In this document: positions 46,658 to 56,990 of the stretch, in pieces
How positions within the stretch are numbered: position 1 is the stretch's first letter
Layout of the letters: each line of letters begins with the position of its first letter
DNA from: DATARH01 sp963789255
GTDB lineage: Bacteria; Pseudomonadota; Alphaproteobacteria; ATCC43930; CGMCC-115725
Direction of reading: 5' to 3'
Length of the DNA stretch: 64,000 nt
Assembly (NCBI GenBank): GCA_963789255.1
Contig: CAWBJW010000001.1
Span: 744,001-808,000 of the forward strand
Made by a program: the position numbers and the translations under genes
Notes under the pieces: model-generated
Databases searched by the model: none
What the model was told of the DNA's origin: nothing
The model's input: only the letters and a program-made list of their open reading frames with translations

Positions 46658-47932
46658 CTACCGCCGGAGCGCGGCGCGGCCCGGGTACAGTGCCGATTCG
46701 CCGAGCTGCTCCTCGATGCGCATCAGCTGGTTGTACTTGGCCAGCCGGTCGGAGCGCGACAAGGAGCCGGTCTTGATCTGGCCGGCATTGGTCGCGACCG
46801 CGAGATCGGCGATCGTCGTGTCCTCGGTCTCGCCGGAGCGGTGCGAGAACACCGCGCCGTAACCGGCGCGCAACGCGATCTCCACCGCGTCGAGGGTCTC
46901 GCTGAGGGTGCCGATCTGGTTGACCTTGATCAGGACCGCGTTGGCGATGCCGCGCTCGATGCCCTGGCGGATCAGCGCGGGGTTGGTCACGAAATTATCG
47001 TCGCCGACGAGCTGGATGCGGTGTCCCAGCACGCGGGTCAACAATTCCCAGCCCGCCCCATCGTCTTCCGCCATCCCGTCCTCGATCGAGGCGATCGGAT
47101 AACGATCGACCAGATCGGTGTAGTAGGCGACCATGCCGGCGGCATCGAGCACCCTGCCCTCGCCGGTCAGCTGGTATTTGCCATCGCGGTAGAATTCGCT
47201 CGCCGCCGGATCGAGCGCCAGCACCACGTCGTCGCCCGGTTGGTACCCGGCGGCCTCGATCGCCTGCATCACGAAGCCGAGCGCCATATCGGCCGAGGCG
47301 AGGTTGGGCGCGAAACCGCCCTCGTCGCCGACATTGGTGTTGTGGTCGGCGTCATGAAGCTTCTTGCGCAGCGCATGGAAGATCTCGGACCCCACGCGGA
47401 TCGCCTCGGTGACGTTGGGCGCGCCGACCGGCACGATCATGAATTCCTGGATGTCGATCGGGTTGTCGGCATGCACCCCACCATTGACGATGTTCATCAT
47501 CGGCACCGGCAGGGTGCGCGCGAACACCCCGCCGACATAGCGGTAGAGCGGCTGGTCGAGTTCGATGGCCGACGCCTTGGCGCAAGCGAGACTCACGCCG
47601 AGCACCGCGTTAGCGCCGAGCCGGGCCTTGTTCGGCGTGCCGTCGAGCGCGACGAGGGTGCGGTCGATCGCCAGCTGATCGGCCGCGTCGAACCCCGACA
47701 ACGCGTCGAAGATTTCCCCGTTCACCGCACCGACTGCCCCCTCAACGCCCTTGCCGCCAAAGCGCGCCCCGCCATCGCGCTTCTCGACCGCCTCATGGGC
47801 GCCGGTCGAGGCGCCCGACGGCACCGCGGCGCGGCCCATCGCGCCGCTGTCGAGCGTCACCTCTACCTCGACGGTCGGGTTGCCGCGGCTGTCGAGGATT
47901 TCGCGGGCGTGGATATCGGCGATGGCGGTCAT
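46658..47932 (-). CDS. eno: enolase
   Basis: The 424-residue enzyme converts 2-phosphoglycerate to phosphoenolpyruvate. Signatures are ILDSRGNPTVEVEV at the start, GASTGAHEAVEKRDG, the metal Asp/Glu residues in LALDPAASEFY and SIEDGMAEDD, LVGDDNFVTNP, KVNQIGTLSETLDAV and SHRSGETEDTTIADLAV. ATG 47932 has a GAGG site and matches the family start. A palindromic repeat separates it from kdsA. Confidence 0.97.
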   Translation of the reverse strand: MTAIADIHAREILDSRGNPTVEVEVTLDSGAMGRAAVPSGASTGAHEAVEKRDGGARFGGKGVEGAVGAVNGEIFDALSGFDAADQLAIDRTLVALDGTPNKARLGANAVLGVSLACAKASAIELDQPLYRYVGGVFARTLPVPMMNIVNGGVHADNPIDIQEFMIVPVGAPNVTEAIRVGSEIFHALRKKLHDADHNTNVGDEGGFAPNLASADMALGFVMQAIEAAGYQPGDDVVLALDPAASEFYRDGKYQLTGEGRVLDAAGMVAYYTDLVDRYPIASIEDGMAEDDGAGWELLTRVLGHRIQLVGDDNFVTNPALIRQGIERGIANAVLIKVNQIGTLSETLDAVEIALRAGYGAVFSHRSGETEDTTIADLAVATNAGQIKTGSLSRSDRLAKYNQLMRIEEQLGESALYPGRAALRR

Positions 47933-47951
47933 GGGGGCCTCGTGCTGTTCA

Positions 47952-48084
47952 CAGCCCCTCTCCCGCACCGCGGGAGAGGGTGGCCGGCGCGACAGCGGCG
48001 GCCGGGTGAGAGTATCTCAACGCGAGGACATAGCCTATTCGCCCCCTCACCCCAACCCTCTCCCCCGATGGGGGAGAGGGGGCG
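47952..48084. repeat. composite family A palindrome between kdsA and eno
   Basis: Left hairpin CAGCCCCTCTCCCGC ACC GCGGGAGAGGG and right hairpin CCCTCTCCCCCGATGGGGGAGAGGG, with GCCGGGTGAGAG and CCCCCTCACCCC as an inner inverted pair. Architecture and size match the unit at 43246-43380. Confidence 0.78.
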
Positions 48085-48086
48085 TT

Positions 48087-48923
48087 TCAGAGCGGCCGCG
48101 CCTTGGCGATGCGATCGAAGGCGATCAGGGTTTCGAGCAGTTCGGGGAGGGCGTTCAGCGGCAGCATGGTCTGCGCCTCGGCGGTGCCCGACCGGTCGGG
48201 ATCCTGGTGGGTTTCGAGGAAGATCGCGGCGACGCCGATTGCCGCCGCGGCGCGCGCCAGCACCGGGCCGAATTCGCGCTCGCCGCCCGAGCGGTCGCCA
48301 AGGCCTCCGGGCTGCGCGACGGCGTGGGTCGCGTCGAACACCACCGGATAGCCGGTCTGCGCCATGATCGGGAGGGCGCGCATATCGACTACGAGCGTGT
48401 TGTAGCCAAAGCTCGCGCCGCGCTCGCACAAGAGGATCTGCTGGTTGCCGGTCGAGGCGATCTTGGCGGCGACATTCTGCATGTCCCACGGCGCCAGAAA
48501 CTGGCCCTTCTTGATGTTGACCGGCTTGCCGGTCATGCCCGCCGCCAGCAAGAGGTCGGTCTGGCGGCACAGAAAGGCCGGTGTCTGCAACACATCGACC
48601 ACCTCGGCGACCGGTGCGCATTGCTCCGGCGCGTGGATGTCGGTCAGCACCGGCAGACCGGTCGCCTCGCGCACCTCGGCGAGGATTGGCAACCCCTCCC
48701 TCAGCCCGATGCCGCGCTCCGAGTTGACCGAGGTGCGGTTGGCCTTGTCGAACGAGGTCTTGTAGATCAGGCCGATTTTCAGCTTGCGCGCGATCTCGGC
48801 CAATGCCGCGCTGGTTTCCAGCGCATGGGCGCGCGATTCGAGCGTATTCGGGCCGACGATGAAGACGAGCGGCAGGTCGTTGCCGAGCGTCAGATCGCCG
48901 ATCCGAACGTGACGCTGTTCCAT
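48087..48923 (-). CDS. kdsA: 3-deoxy-D-manno-octulosonate 8-phosphate synthase (KdsA)
   Basis: The 278-residue aldolase condenses PEP with arabinose 5-phosphate to make the KDO precursor of lipid A/inner-core LPS. It shows IYKTSFDKANRTSVNSERG, VLTDIHAPEQCAPVAEVVDVLQTPAFLCRQTDLL (in part), VNIKKGQFLAPWDM, CERGASFGYNTLVVDMRALP and VFDATHAVAQPGG. ATG 48923 has an AGGGGG site seven bases upstream. A Gram-negative envelope is implied. Confidence 0.96.
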   Translation of the reverse strand: MEQRHVRIGDLTLGNDLPLVFIVGPNTLESRAHALETSAALAEIARKLKIGLIYKTSFDKANRTSVNSERGIGLREGLPILAEVREATGLPVLTDIHAPEQCAPVAEVVDVLQTPAFLCRQTDLLLAAGMTGKPVNIKKGQFLAPWDMQNVAAKIASTGNQQILLCERGASFGYNTLVVDMRALPIMAQTGYPVVFDATHAVAQPGGLGDRSGGEREFGPVLARAAAAIGVAAIFLETHQDPDRSGTAEAQTMLPLNALPELLETLIAFDRIAKARPL

Positions 48924-48960
48924 GCCGAACCCCCTACCGTGCAATGCCATCCGAACAGAC

Positions 48961-50595
<1,635 letters not shown>

Positions 50596-50850
50596 GGAGC
50601 TTCAGTGTATAGCAAGCGAGGCGGGCATCCCACGGGAAACTCACCGACTGATCATCCGTCCGCACATTTACTAATGGTAACAACCTCTTGGCCGGGCTCG
50701 TCCCGGCCATCCACGTCTTTCCGGACGCGTTTCCGCCGCTTCAAGACGTGGATGGCCGGATCAAGTCCGGCCACGGGGGTCTTTGTGGAAGCCCGAATCT
50801 GCTCGCGTCTGCCGTAGCTTAACCTGTCGTCGGTGCGATTCGGGCCCCCT
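50596..50850. other. intergenic region between pyrG and secG
   Basis: 255 bases with an AT-rich part (about 50660-50688, CATTTACTAATGGTAACAAC) likely to hold the pyrG promoter, followed by a palindromic repeat at 50689-50773. No coding frame is evident. Confidence 0.45.
50689..50773. repeat. family C REP-like palindrome upstream of pyrG
   Basis: Arms TGGCCGGG...CCCGGCCATCCACGTCTT and AAGACGTGGATGGCCGG...CCGGCCA form a long imperfect hairpin with a short centre. Each arm also folds on itself (GGCCGGGCTCGTCCCGGCC). Confidence 0.75.
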
Positions 50851-51216
50851 TCACCGCGCCAGCGGCGCGCTTGGTCCGGCGGGTGCCGCCGGCTGGGCCG
50901 GCGCAGCCGGGTTTGGAGCTTCCGGCGCGACCGGGATCAGCGGCGCGCTGAGGGGCGGCGCGCCCTCGTCGATGATCGAGCGCGGCGCGCGGGCGGAATT
51001 GCTGAGCATCACGAGCAGGATGCTGGTCGCGAAGAAAACGGCGGCGAGGATCGCCGTCGTGCGGGTTAGCAGATTGGCGGTCGAGCGGCCGGTCATGAAG
51101 CCGGACATGCCGCCGCCGCCCATGCCGAGCGCACCGCCCTCGCTCTTCTGCAGCATCACGACGCCGATCAGCGCCAGGGCGATCAGAACATGGACGACAA
51201 ACAGCAGGATCAGCAT
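50851..51216 (-). CDS. secG: protein translocase subunit SecG
   Basis: The 121-residue SecYEG component has two membrane helices, at residues 1-21 (LILLFVVHVLIALALIGVVML) and about 52-70 (TTAILAAVFFATSILLVML), flanking the conserved QKSEGGALGMGGGG loop and FMTGRSTANLLTR. An Ala/Pro-rich tail of about 45 residues is longer than in E. coli but common in alphaproteobacteria. tpiA lies upstream, a conserved order. Confidence 0.94.
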   Translation of the reverse strand: MLILLFVVHVLIALALIGVVMLQKSEGGALGMGGGGMSGFMTGRSTANLLTRTTAILAAVFFATSILLVMLSNSARAPRSIIDEGAPPLSAPLIPVAPEAPNPAAPAQPAAPAGPSAPLAR

Positions 51217-51341
51217 GGGCTCGGCGTCGTCGGGGGCAACTCGGGAATCGCGGCTCTATGTAAGCGTTGGCGGGCCCGCTGGCTACAAGCGACCAGCGGC
51301 CCGCGACAACTCGCCGGGCGGGTCTTGTCGGCTGCAAGCGG

Positions 51342-52073
51342 TCAGTTGCACGCTTGGACAATCGCCCAGAAATCATCGGCCTTCAGGCTGGCGCCACCGA
51401 CCAGCGCGCCATCAACCTCGGCCAATGCCAAAATTTCCGCGGCGTTCTTCGGATTGACCGAGCCGCCATAGAGGATGCGCGTGCCGGCCGGGATGTGGCG
51501 GCGGATCGCCGCGTGGATTTCGGTGATGTCGGCAGTCGTCGGGGTCAGCCCGGTGCCGATCGCCCAGATCGGCTCATAGGCGACGATCAGCTTGTCCGGC
51601 GTGGCTCCCTCCGGCAGCGATCCGGCAAGCTGCCCCGAGACGATTTCCGCCGCCCGGCCCGCTTCGCGCTCGGCGCGGGTCTCGCCGACGCAGATGATCG
51701 CCACCAGCCCGGCACGCCGTGCGGCCAAGGCTTTCGCCCGGACATCCGCATCGTTCTCGCCACAGCCGTGGCGCCGCTCGGAATGGCCCAGGATGACGTG
51801 GCTGCAGCCGGCATCGCGCAACATCTCGGCGCTGACGCAGCCGGTGAACGCGCCGGACGGTGCGGCATGGCAATCCTGGCCGCCGAGCCTGACATCGCTG
51901 CCGGCGAGCGCCTCGCCGACCGAAGCGAGCAGGGTGGCAGGCGGACAGACCAGGAGCTCGCAGGCATGGAGCTCTTTCGCCCGCCGGGCGACGGCGTTCG
52001 CCAGGGCGATGCCGTCGGCGCGCAACCCGTTCATCTTCCAGTTGCCGGCGACAAGGTATTTTCGGTCACGCAT
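51342..52073 (-). CDS. tpiA: triosephosphate isomerase
   Basis: The 243-residue TIM-barrel enzyme interconverts dihydroxyacetone phosphate and glyceraldehyde 3-phosphate. It has the catalytic Lys in VAGNWKMNG, the His in VILGHSERRHGCGE, the Glu in IVAYEPIWAIGTGLTPT and the phosphate loop ILYGGSVNPKNA. It is divergent from ppiD across 143 bases. Confidence 0.97.
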   Translation of the reverse strand: MRDRKYLVAGNWKMNGLRADGIALANAVARRAKELHACELLVCPPATLLASVGEALAGSDVRLGGQDCHAAPSGAFTGCVSAEMLRDAGCSHVILGHSERRHGCGENDADVRAKALAARRAGLVAIICVGETRAEREAGRAAEIVSGQLAGSLPEGATPDKLIVAYEPIWAIGTGLTPTTADITEIHAAIRRHIPAGTRILYGGSVNPKNAAEILALAEVDGALVGGASLKADDFWAIVQACN

Positions 52074-52216
52074 TTCCGATCTCCAGGCTGCCGGCGCGCC
52101 GACACCGCCGAGTGTTGCGGCTCCACCGGGCCATGTCTATGTTCGCGGTCACGATCACACCGGGGCTTGCCGAGGTCAACCGGCCGCGAAGCCCGCCAAA
52201 CCGAGCATTTCGTGCC

Positions 52217-54102
52217 ATGATGCAATGGATCCGGGGCAGAGCGGGCTCCATCGTCGTCAAGGTCCTGTTCGGCCTCTTGATCATCTCCTTCGGGTTCTGG
52301 GGTATCTATACGCGATCGGTTATTACCAGTCGCATTCGCCCGATACCGTCATCGCCACCGTCGGCGATCAGAGCATCCGCGCCGACAGTCTGCAGCAAGC
52401 CTTGCAGCCCGCGCTGGAGCGGCTGCGCGCGCGGTTCGGGACCGCGATCGACGCCCAGCAGGTCAAGCAGCTCGGGATCCTTGACACGCTGCTCGGCCAG
52501 CTGATCGACCACAGCCTGCTCGACCAGCAGATCGCGCGCATGCGCCTCACGGTCTCCGACGAGACGGTCCGCGGCGCGATCTACGACAACCCGGCATTCA
52601 AGGGGGCCGACGGCAAGTTCGACCGCCAGCTGTTCACCCAGGTGCTGATGATGAACCACCTGAGCGAAGACCAGCTAGTGGCGCGGCTGCGCGACGACAT
52701 TCCGCGCGGCGACCTGCTGCAAGCGATCACATCAGGGGTCGGCGTACCGCTGCCGGTCGTCGATGCCCTCTATCGCTATCGCCAGGAAAAGCGCCTCGCC
52801 GATATCGTCGCCTTCCCGGTGGCGGCGGTGACCGATGTGGGCGAGCCGAGCGAGGCCGAGCTGAGCAAATTCTACAAGGCCCATCCCGACCTGTTCCGCG
52901 CCCCCGAATACCGCAGCTTTACCCTCGCGAGCCTGTCTCCCGCCGATCTCGAGCAACCCGGCGCGATCGTGGAGGACAAACTGCGCAAGGAATACGCGCA
53001 GCGCAAGGACGAGTTCGTGACTCCCGAGCGGCGGGACATTCAGCAGATCCTCGCGCCCTCCGAGGAAAAGGCCAAGGAAGCCGAAGCCGCCCTCGCCGCC
53101 GGCAAGGATTGGAAGGATGTGGCGACGACGATCGCCGGGCAGGACCCGGACACCATCGACCTCGGCCTGTTGAACCGCCAGCAAATCCCGCACGCGCTGG
53201 GCGACGTGGCCTTCGATCTGCAGCTCAACCAGGCGAGCCAGCCGATCAAAAGCCCGCTCGGCTGGCACATCCTGCGCGTCGCCAAGATCGTGCCGGCGAC
53301 AGCGCAAAGCTTCGAACAGGTCAAGCCCAAGATCGAGGCCGCGCTTAAGCTCCAGGAAGCCACGGACCACCTCGACAAGATCGGCAACCAGGCCGACGAC
53401 GCCCTCGCCGGCGGCGCCTCGCTCGCCAATGTCGCCGCAAAATACGCGCTCAAGACGATAAATGTCGCGGCATCCGATGAGGGCGGACACGATCCGCAGG
53501 GCAAGCCGGTCGCACTGCCCGTCGCGTCCGATGAGGTCCTGAAGACCGTATTCGGGACCAACCAGGGCGATACGAGCCGGATCACCGATGCGCAGGACGG
53601 TTCGATCTTCGCCGTGCATGTCGACAAGATCGTCGCGCCGCAGGTGAGACCGCTTGCCGAGGTCAGGGACAAGGCAGTCGCCGGCTGGCGGGCCGAGCAG
53701 AAGCGCCAATCCGCGACCAAACAGGCTGACGCGCTTGCCGCGGCGGTCACGCCCGACCTGCCGCTCGCCAAGGTGGCGGGCGAGCGGGGATTGACGCTGC
53801 TTGCCGCGATGCCGCTGTTGCGCACTGAAACGCCGGGGCAGACCGCCTCGCCGGCGCTGGTGGCCAAGCTGTTCGCGGCGAAGCCGGGCGATGTCGTCAC
53901 CGCGAGCGACGCGACCGGCTCCTTTACCGCGCAGGCCAAGAAGATTCAGTCACCGAAAACCGTTCCCGCCGCGGCCGCCGCTACGCTATCGGAGGAGCTC
54001 GCCAAAGAGGCAAAGGTCGATATCGCCAGCGAATTCACCGAGGGGTTGCGCCGGCGCTTCCCGGTCGAGATCCAGCGCGAAGCGCTCGACCGCATGTTCT
54101 AG
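52217..54102 (+). CDS. ppiD: PpiD/SurA-type periplasmic peptidyl-prolyl isomerase chaperone, frameshifted near the N-terminus
   Basis: The protein of about 628 residues starts with one membrane helix (VVKVLFGLLIISFGFWGI), after which a base appears to be missing near 52305-52320. The next frame gives VIATVGDQSIRADSLQQAL and the SurA-N-like region, a parvulin domain (about residues 270-370, IQQILAPSEEKAKE to SPLGWHILRVAKI), and a second chaperone-like region ending in REALDRMF. PpiD is anchored at the Sec exit and assists folding of envelope proteins. Parvulin catalytic residues are not well conserved, as in E. coli PpiD. Confidence 0.85.
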
Positions 54103-54349
54103 GAGAGCGGAGGCGGAAGCGTCAGAAATCCTTCTGGCGTATTGCCCGGGCTCAAGGCGTTGGCTGAACGCTTCTGGTTCGCCTCAAAACAGAGCCGGGC
54201 GACGAAGTGGAACTTACCGGCGCCGAGGCTCTAAATGTGATGGAAACTGCTCTTGCGTTCGTCGATCTGAGGGAACCCGTCTTATGGCGGGCACTGACCT
54301 TTCTCAGGAATGCCCTTCTTACGCGACTTCGCGTCCAGCCCGCCCGACA

Positions 54350-54808
54350 TTATCGCCGCCGGCAGGCGATCAGGCTGATCGGCTTGAGGCTCATTACCAC
54401 CGCGCCGTGCTGGTTCAGGACTTCGATCAGGCTGCGCACGATTCCCTCCTCCGGCCGGGAGCGCGAGCGCCGGGCCTCGATCACCGTCACCCGCAGGCTC
54501 AGCGTGTCGCCTGGCCGTACCGGAAGCAGCCAGCGCAATTCGTCGATCCCGGGTGAGGCGACGCTCGATGCCGGCGACAGGAAGGAGGTGGCGAAAAGCC
54601 GCATCATCAGCGCCGCGGTGTGCCAGCCGCTGGCAATGAGGCCGCCGAACCGGCCTGCCGCCGCCGTCTCGGGGTCGGTGTGCATCGCCTGCGGATCGTA
54701 ATGCCGGGCGAAGTCGATGATCTCGGCCGCGCTGACCGGGATCGCGCCTGAGGTGAAAACCGCGCCCGGCTCGTAGTCCTCGAAATAGCGCTCGGCGGCA
54801 GGGCTCAT
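54350..54808 (-). CDS. MaoC-family (R)-hydratase/dehydratase
   Basis: The 152-residue hot-dog-fold protein has the catalytic Asp/His pattern in IDFARHYDPQAMHTDPETA (about residues 31-43) followed by GGLIASGWHTAALMMRL. Members hydrate enoyl-CoA or related thioesters; the substrate is unknown. Its ATG overlaps the stop of the phosphoesterase gene as ATGA, so the two are coupled. The 247 bases between ppiD and this gene (54103-54349) hold nothing I recognise. Confidence 0.85.
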   Translation of the reverse strand: MSPAAERYFEDYEPGAVFTSGAIPVSAAEIIDFARHYDPQAMHTDPETAAAGRFGGLIASGWHTAALMMRLFATSFLSPASSVASPGIDELRWLLPVRPGDTLSLRVTVIEARRSRSRPEEGIVRSLIEVLNQHGAVVMSLKPISLIACRRR

Positions 54809-55392
54809 CGCGGGTCCGGGAAATCGAGCACCTGGACCTCCTCGCTTGCCGTGTCGAGCACGGCGCAGCTGAGTTGGTGGCCGTTGCGGTGGTCGCGCGC
54901 ATCGCCGGTCGAGCCCGGGTTGATCACCAACACAGGACCGAAGCGGCAGACGACCTGTTGGTGGGTGTGCCCATAGAGCACGAAATCCGCGTCCGCCTCG
55001 GCGAACCGGGCAAGCAGGCCGCTGTGCGGGTGGACATAGGTGCCGCGCGGCTCCCACGGCGTCGAGTGCACCAGCAGCAACCGCTTGCCGCCGATCGTCA
55101 GCGTCTGCCGGAGCGGCCGGCCGGCGAGCCACTGCGCCAGCCCTGGATCGACGCCGTCGCGCGCCCGGGCGCGGGCGCCCTGCGGGCCGAAGAAATATTC
55201 CTCGTGATTGCCGAGGATCGTGTGCGTCCCGCGGTCTTTCAGGAGACGCACGACCTCGTTCGAGAAACGGTACTCGTAGATGCTGTCGCCGAGGCAGATC
55301 AGCTCGTTAATATCTCCCATCAGCACGAGCGCCCGCGCCAGCCCGGCCGCGTTGCAGTGAATGTCGGAGACGATGCCCACCCTCACGCGCAC
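54805..55392 (-). CDS. metallophosphoesterase, YfcE-like
   Basis: The 195-residue calcineurin-like phosphoesterase has GIVSDIHCNAAGL (D-x-H), CLGDSIYEY (GD), TILGNHEEYF (GNHE) and FVLYGHTHQQV (GHTH), all metal-binding motifs of the family. YfcE-type enzymes cleave phosphodiesters; the natural substrate is unknown. GTG 55392 and GTG 55386 are both possible starts. Its stop overlaps the maoC-type start. Confidence 0.85.
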   Translation of the reverse strand: MRVRVGIVSDIHCNAAGLARALVLMGDINELICLGDSIYEYRFSNEVVRLLKDRGTHTILGNHEEYFFGPQGARARARDGVDPGLAQWLAGRPLRQTLTIGGKRLLLVHSTPWEPRGTYVHPHSGLLARFAEADADFVLYGHTHQQVVCRFGPVLVINPGSTGDARDHRNGHQLSCAVLDTASEEVQVLDFPDPR

Positions 55393-55604
55393 CGCCCGGT
55401 CAATGGCGCTCTCGTTGGATCTCGGGAAAAATTGGCGCGGTGCATTTTGCGATACCCGGGATATGGGCTGGTTCGATATGGCTACCGTATGGGGGAACGC
55501 CGCGCGCGTTTCAATGCCTTCTCGGCTTGGGCGCAATGCGAAACTGCGATAGTGTCTCGTTCCACTCCACCCCATCTCTCGCAGGATCGCTGGAGGAGGT
55601 TTGT

Positions 55605-55967
55605 ATGGCTATCGTTCTCGATCACACCATCGTTCCGGCCCACGACAAGGTCGCCTCGGCCCGGTTCTTTGCGCGGATTTTCGGGCTCGACTACAAGGGG
55701 CCGCATTCCCATTTCGCGCCGGTCAAGGTCAATGAGGGCCTGACCCTCGATTTCGACGAGCGCGGCGAGTTCGATATGCATCATTACGCCTTCAAGGTCA
55801 CCGAGCCGGAGTTCGACGCGATCTTCGGCCGGGTCAAGGACGAGGGCATCGCCTATGGCAGCGGGCCGCGCGCACGCACCGACATGGAGATCAACCATCG
55901 GAAGGGCGGCCGCGGCGTCTATTTCGAGGACCCGAACGGGCACGTTCTCGAAATTCTGACCGCCTGA
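55605..55967 (+). CDS. VOC-superfamily (glyoxalase/bleomycin resistance-like) protein
   Basis: The 120-residue single-domain protein has paired beta-alpha-beta-beta-beta modules: LDHTIVPAHDKVASARFFARIFGL at the start and GRGVYFEDPNGHVLEILT at the end. Candidate metal ligands are the His in LDHTI and the Glu in LEILT. The enzymatic role is unknown. GGAGGAGG before ATG 55605 is a strong ribosome site. Its 3' end is overlapped by the convergent hydroxylase frame. Confidence 0.82.
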   Translation: MAIVLDHTIVPAHDKVASARFFARIFGLDYKGPHSHFAPVKVNEGLTLDFDERGEFDMHHYAFKVTEPEFDAIFGRVKDEGIAYGSGPRARTDMEINHRKGGRGVYFEDPNGHVLEILTA

Positions 55968-56751
55968 CCCCGATTACTGCGACTGGCACGCGGGCGGCAC
56001 GCCTGACCGCGGCGGTCGCCGCGATGTTGCGCTTGAGTTCGGTATCATGATCGGGATGCAAGGTCCCCATCAGCCGGTCCCAGAGCGTGAAATGCGTCGC
56101 ATAATTGCACCGGAAGAAACGATGGTGCTGGTCGTGGTGGGTGACGCCGACCAGCGGCGAGGGCGGAATGCACAACACCCCGCCGTGCTCGTATCCCGAA
56201 TGACCGATCGCGCCCGTTATCTGGTCATAGAGCTTGTGCGCGAGCAGCACGGCCGGCGCCACCGGAATGAGGAAATGGGCGACCAGCCAATAGGATTGCA
56301 GGAACAGATTGTCGACGAGCCGGTCGCTGTTGTTCGACCAGACGACCGGGGTCACGGTCAGATGGTGCCAGCGGTGCACCCGGCCGTAGAGGAGTCGGGT
56401 GTGGATCAGCCGGTGGAACCAGTAGAACCACGTGTCGAACAGCACCAGCGAGGCGACGACCGACAACCCGATGCCGAGCGCGCCCTGGGCCGGCGCCAGG
56501 CCCCAGCCGAGTTCGGCGTAAAGCCAGTGGCCGGTGCCGAACATCGCCGCGATCGCGGCGAGCGATATAAGGCTCTGTTTTCGGTCGCGGTGGATCTGCC
56601 CCGGCGGGGTCTCGCGCGCCTGGATCTTCGCTGCGGCGATGCCGCGGTTGAGCCGGCTGACGACGAGACAGCTCGCGACATAAGCCGCGAGCAGGATCGC
56701 ATACACTGCCGCGACCGTTCCGGCCCAGGAAATCAGCTGCTCTGCGATCAT
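55891..56751 (-). CDS. sterol desaturase/fatty acid hydroxylase family membrane di-iron protein
   Basis: The 286-residue protein has about four hydrophobic helices and the family His clusters FHRLIHTRLLYGRVHRWHH (HxxxH and HxxHH) and THHDQHHRFFRCNYATHF (HxxHH). Such enzymes hydroxylate or desaturate lipids, carotenoids or hopanoids at a di-iron centre. The last ~25 residues (Arg-rich, antisense to the VOC gene) are not family-like; the true end is probably near HPDHDTELKRNI, so a lost stop or frameshift near 56020 is possible. ATG 56751 fits the family. Confidence 0.8.
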   Translation of the reverse strand: MIAEQLISWAGTVAAVYAILLAAYVASCLVVSRLNRGIAAAKIQARETPPGQIHRDRKQSLISLAAIAAMFGTGHWLYAELGWGLAPAQGALGIGLSVVASLVLFDTWFYWFHRLIHTRLLYGRVHRWHHLTVTPVVWSNNSDRLVDNLFLQSYWLVAHFLIPVAPAVLLAHKLYDQITGAIGHSGYEHGGVLCIPPSPLVGVTHHDQHHRFFRCNYATHFTLWDRLMGTLHPDHDTELKRNIAATAAVRRAARVPVAVIGVRRSEFRERARSGPRNRRRGRPSDG

Positions 56752-56831
56752 CGATGCCTGTCCGCAACCCCGTGGTGCGTCTTCCTCGCGGCTGCTAGGG
56801 TGCCATGTTCCACGATCGGGAGGGAAGAGAC

Positions 56832-56906
56832 ATGGACGAACGCGCCTTTGCCTCCGCAACCATGCTGGCCGGCGAGATCCGCGACCGGCGTAGCCGCGAA
56901 TGCTGA
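56832..56906 (+). pseudogene. possible remnant of an amidase gene start
   Basis: A strong GGGAGG site lies eight bases before ATG 56832. The 24-codon frame reads MDERAFASATMLAGEIRDRR and then meets TGA at 56904. The pattern (A-S-A-T-x-L-A-x-x-I-R-x-R) resembles the start of amidase-signature enzymes, but nothing of the rest is present. Evidence is thin. Confidence 0.3.
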
Positions 56907-56990
56907 GGCTCTTGCGCGGCACGCGAGATAGAATGCCGCGAGCCGGCGTTGGGACTTGAAATCAGACCGGTAGCCTGGAATCGGTACCAC

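Noticed and set aside
54103..54349. Possible gene between ppiD and the MaoC gene (frame with ELTGAEALNVMETAL)
   Set aside because: Short, no ribosome site, no family match I know, and the frame runs antisense into the MaoC gene.
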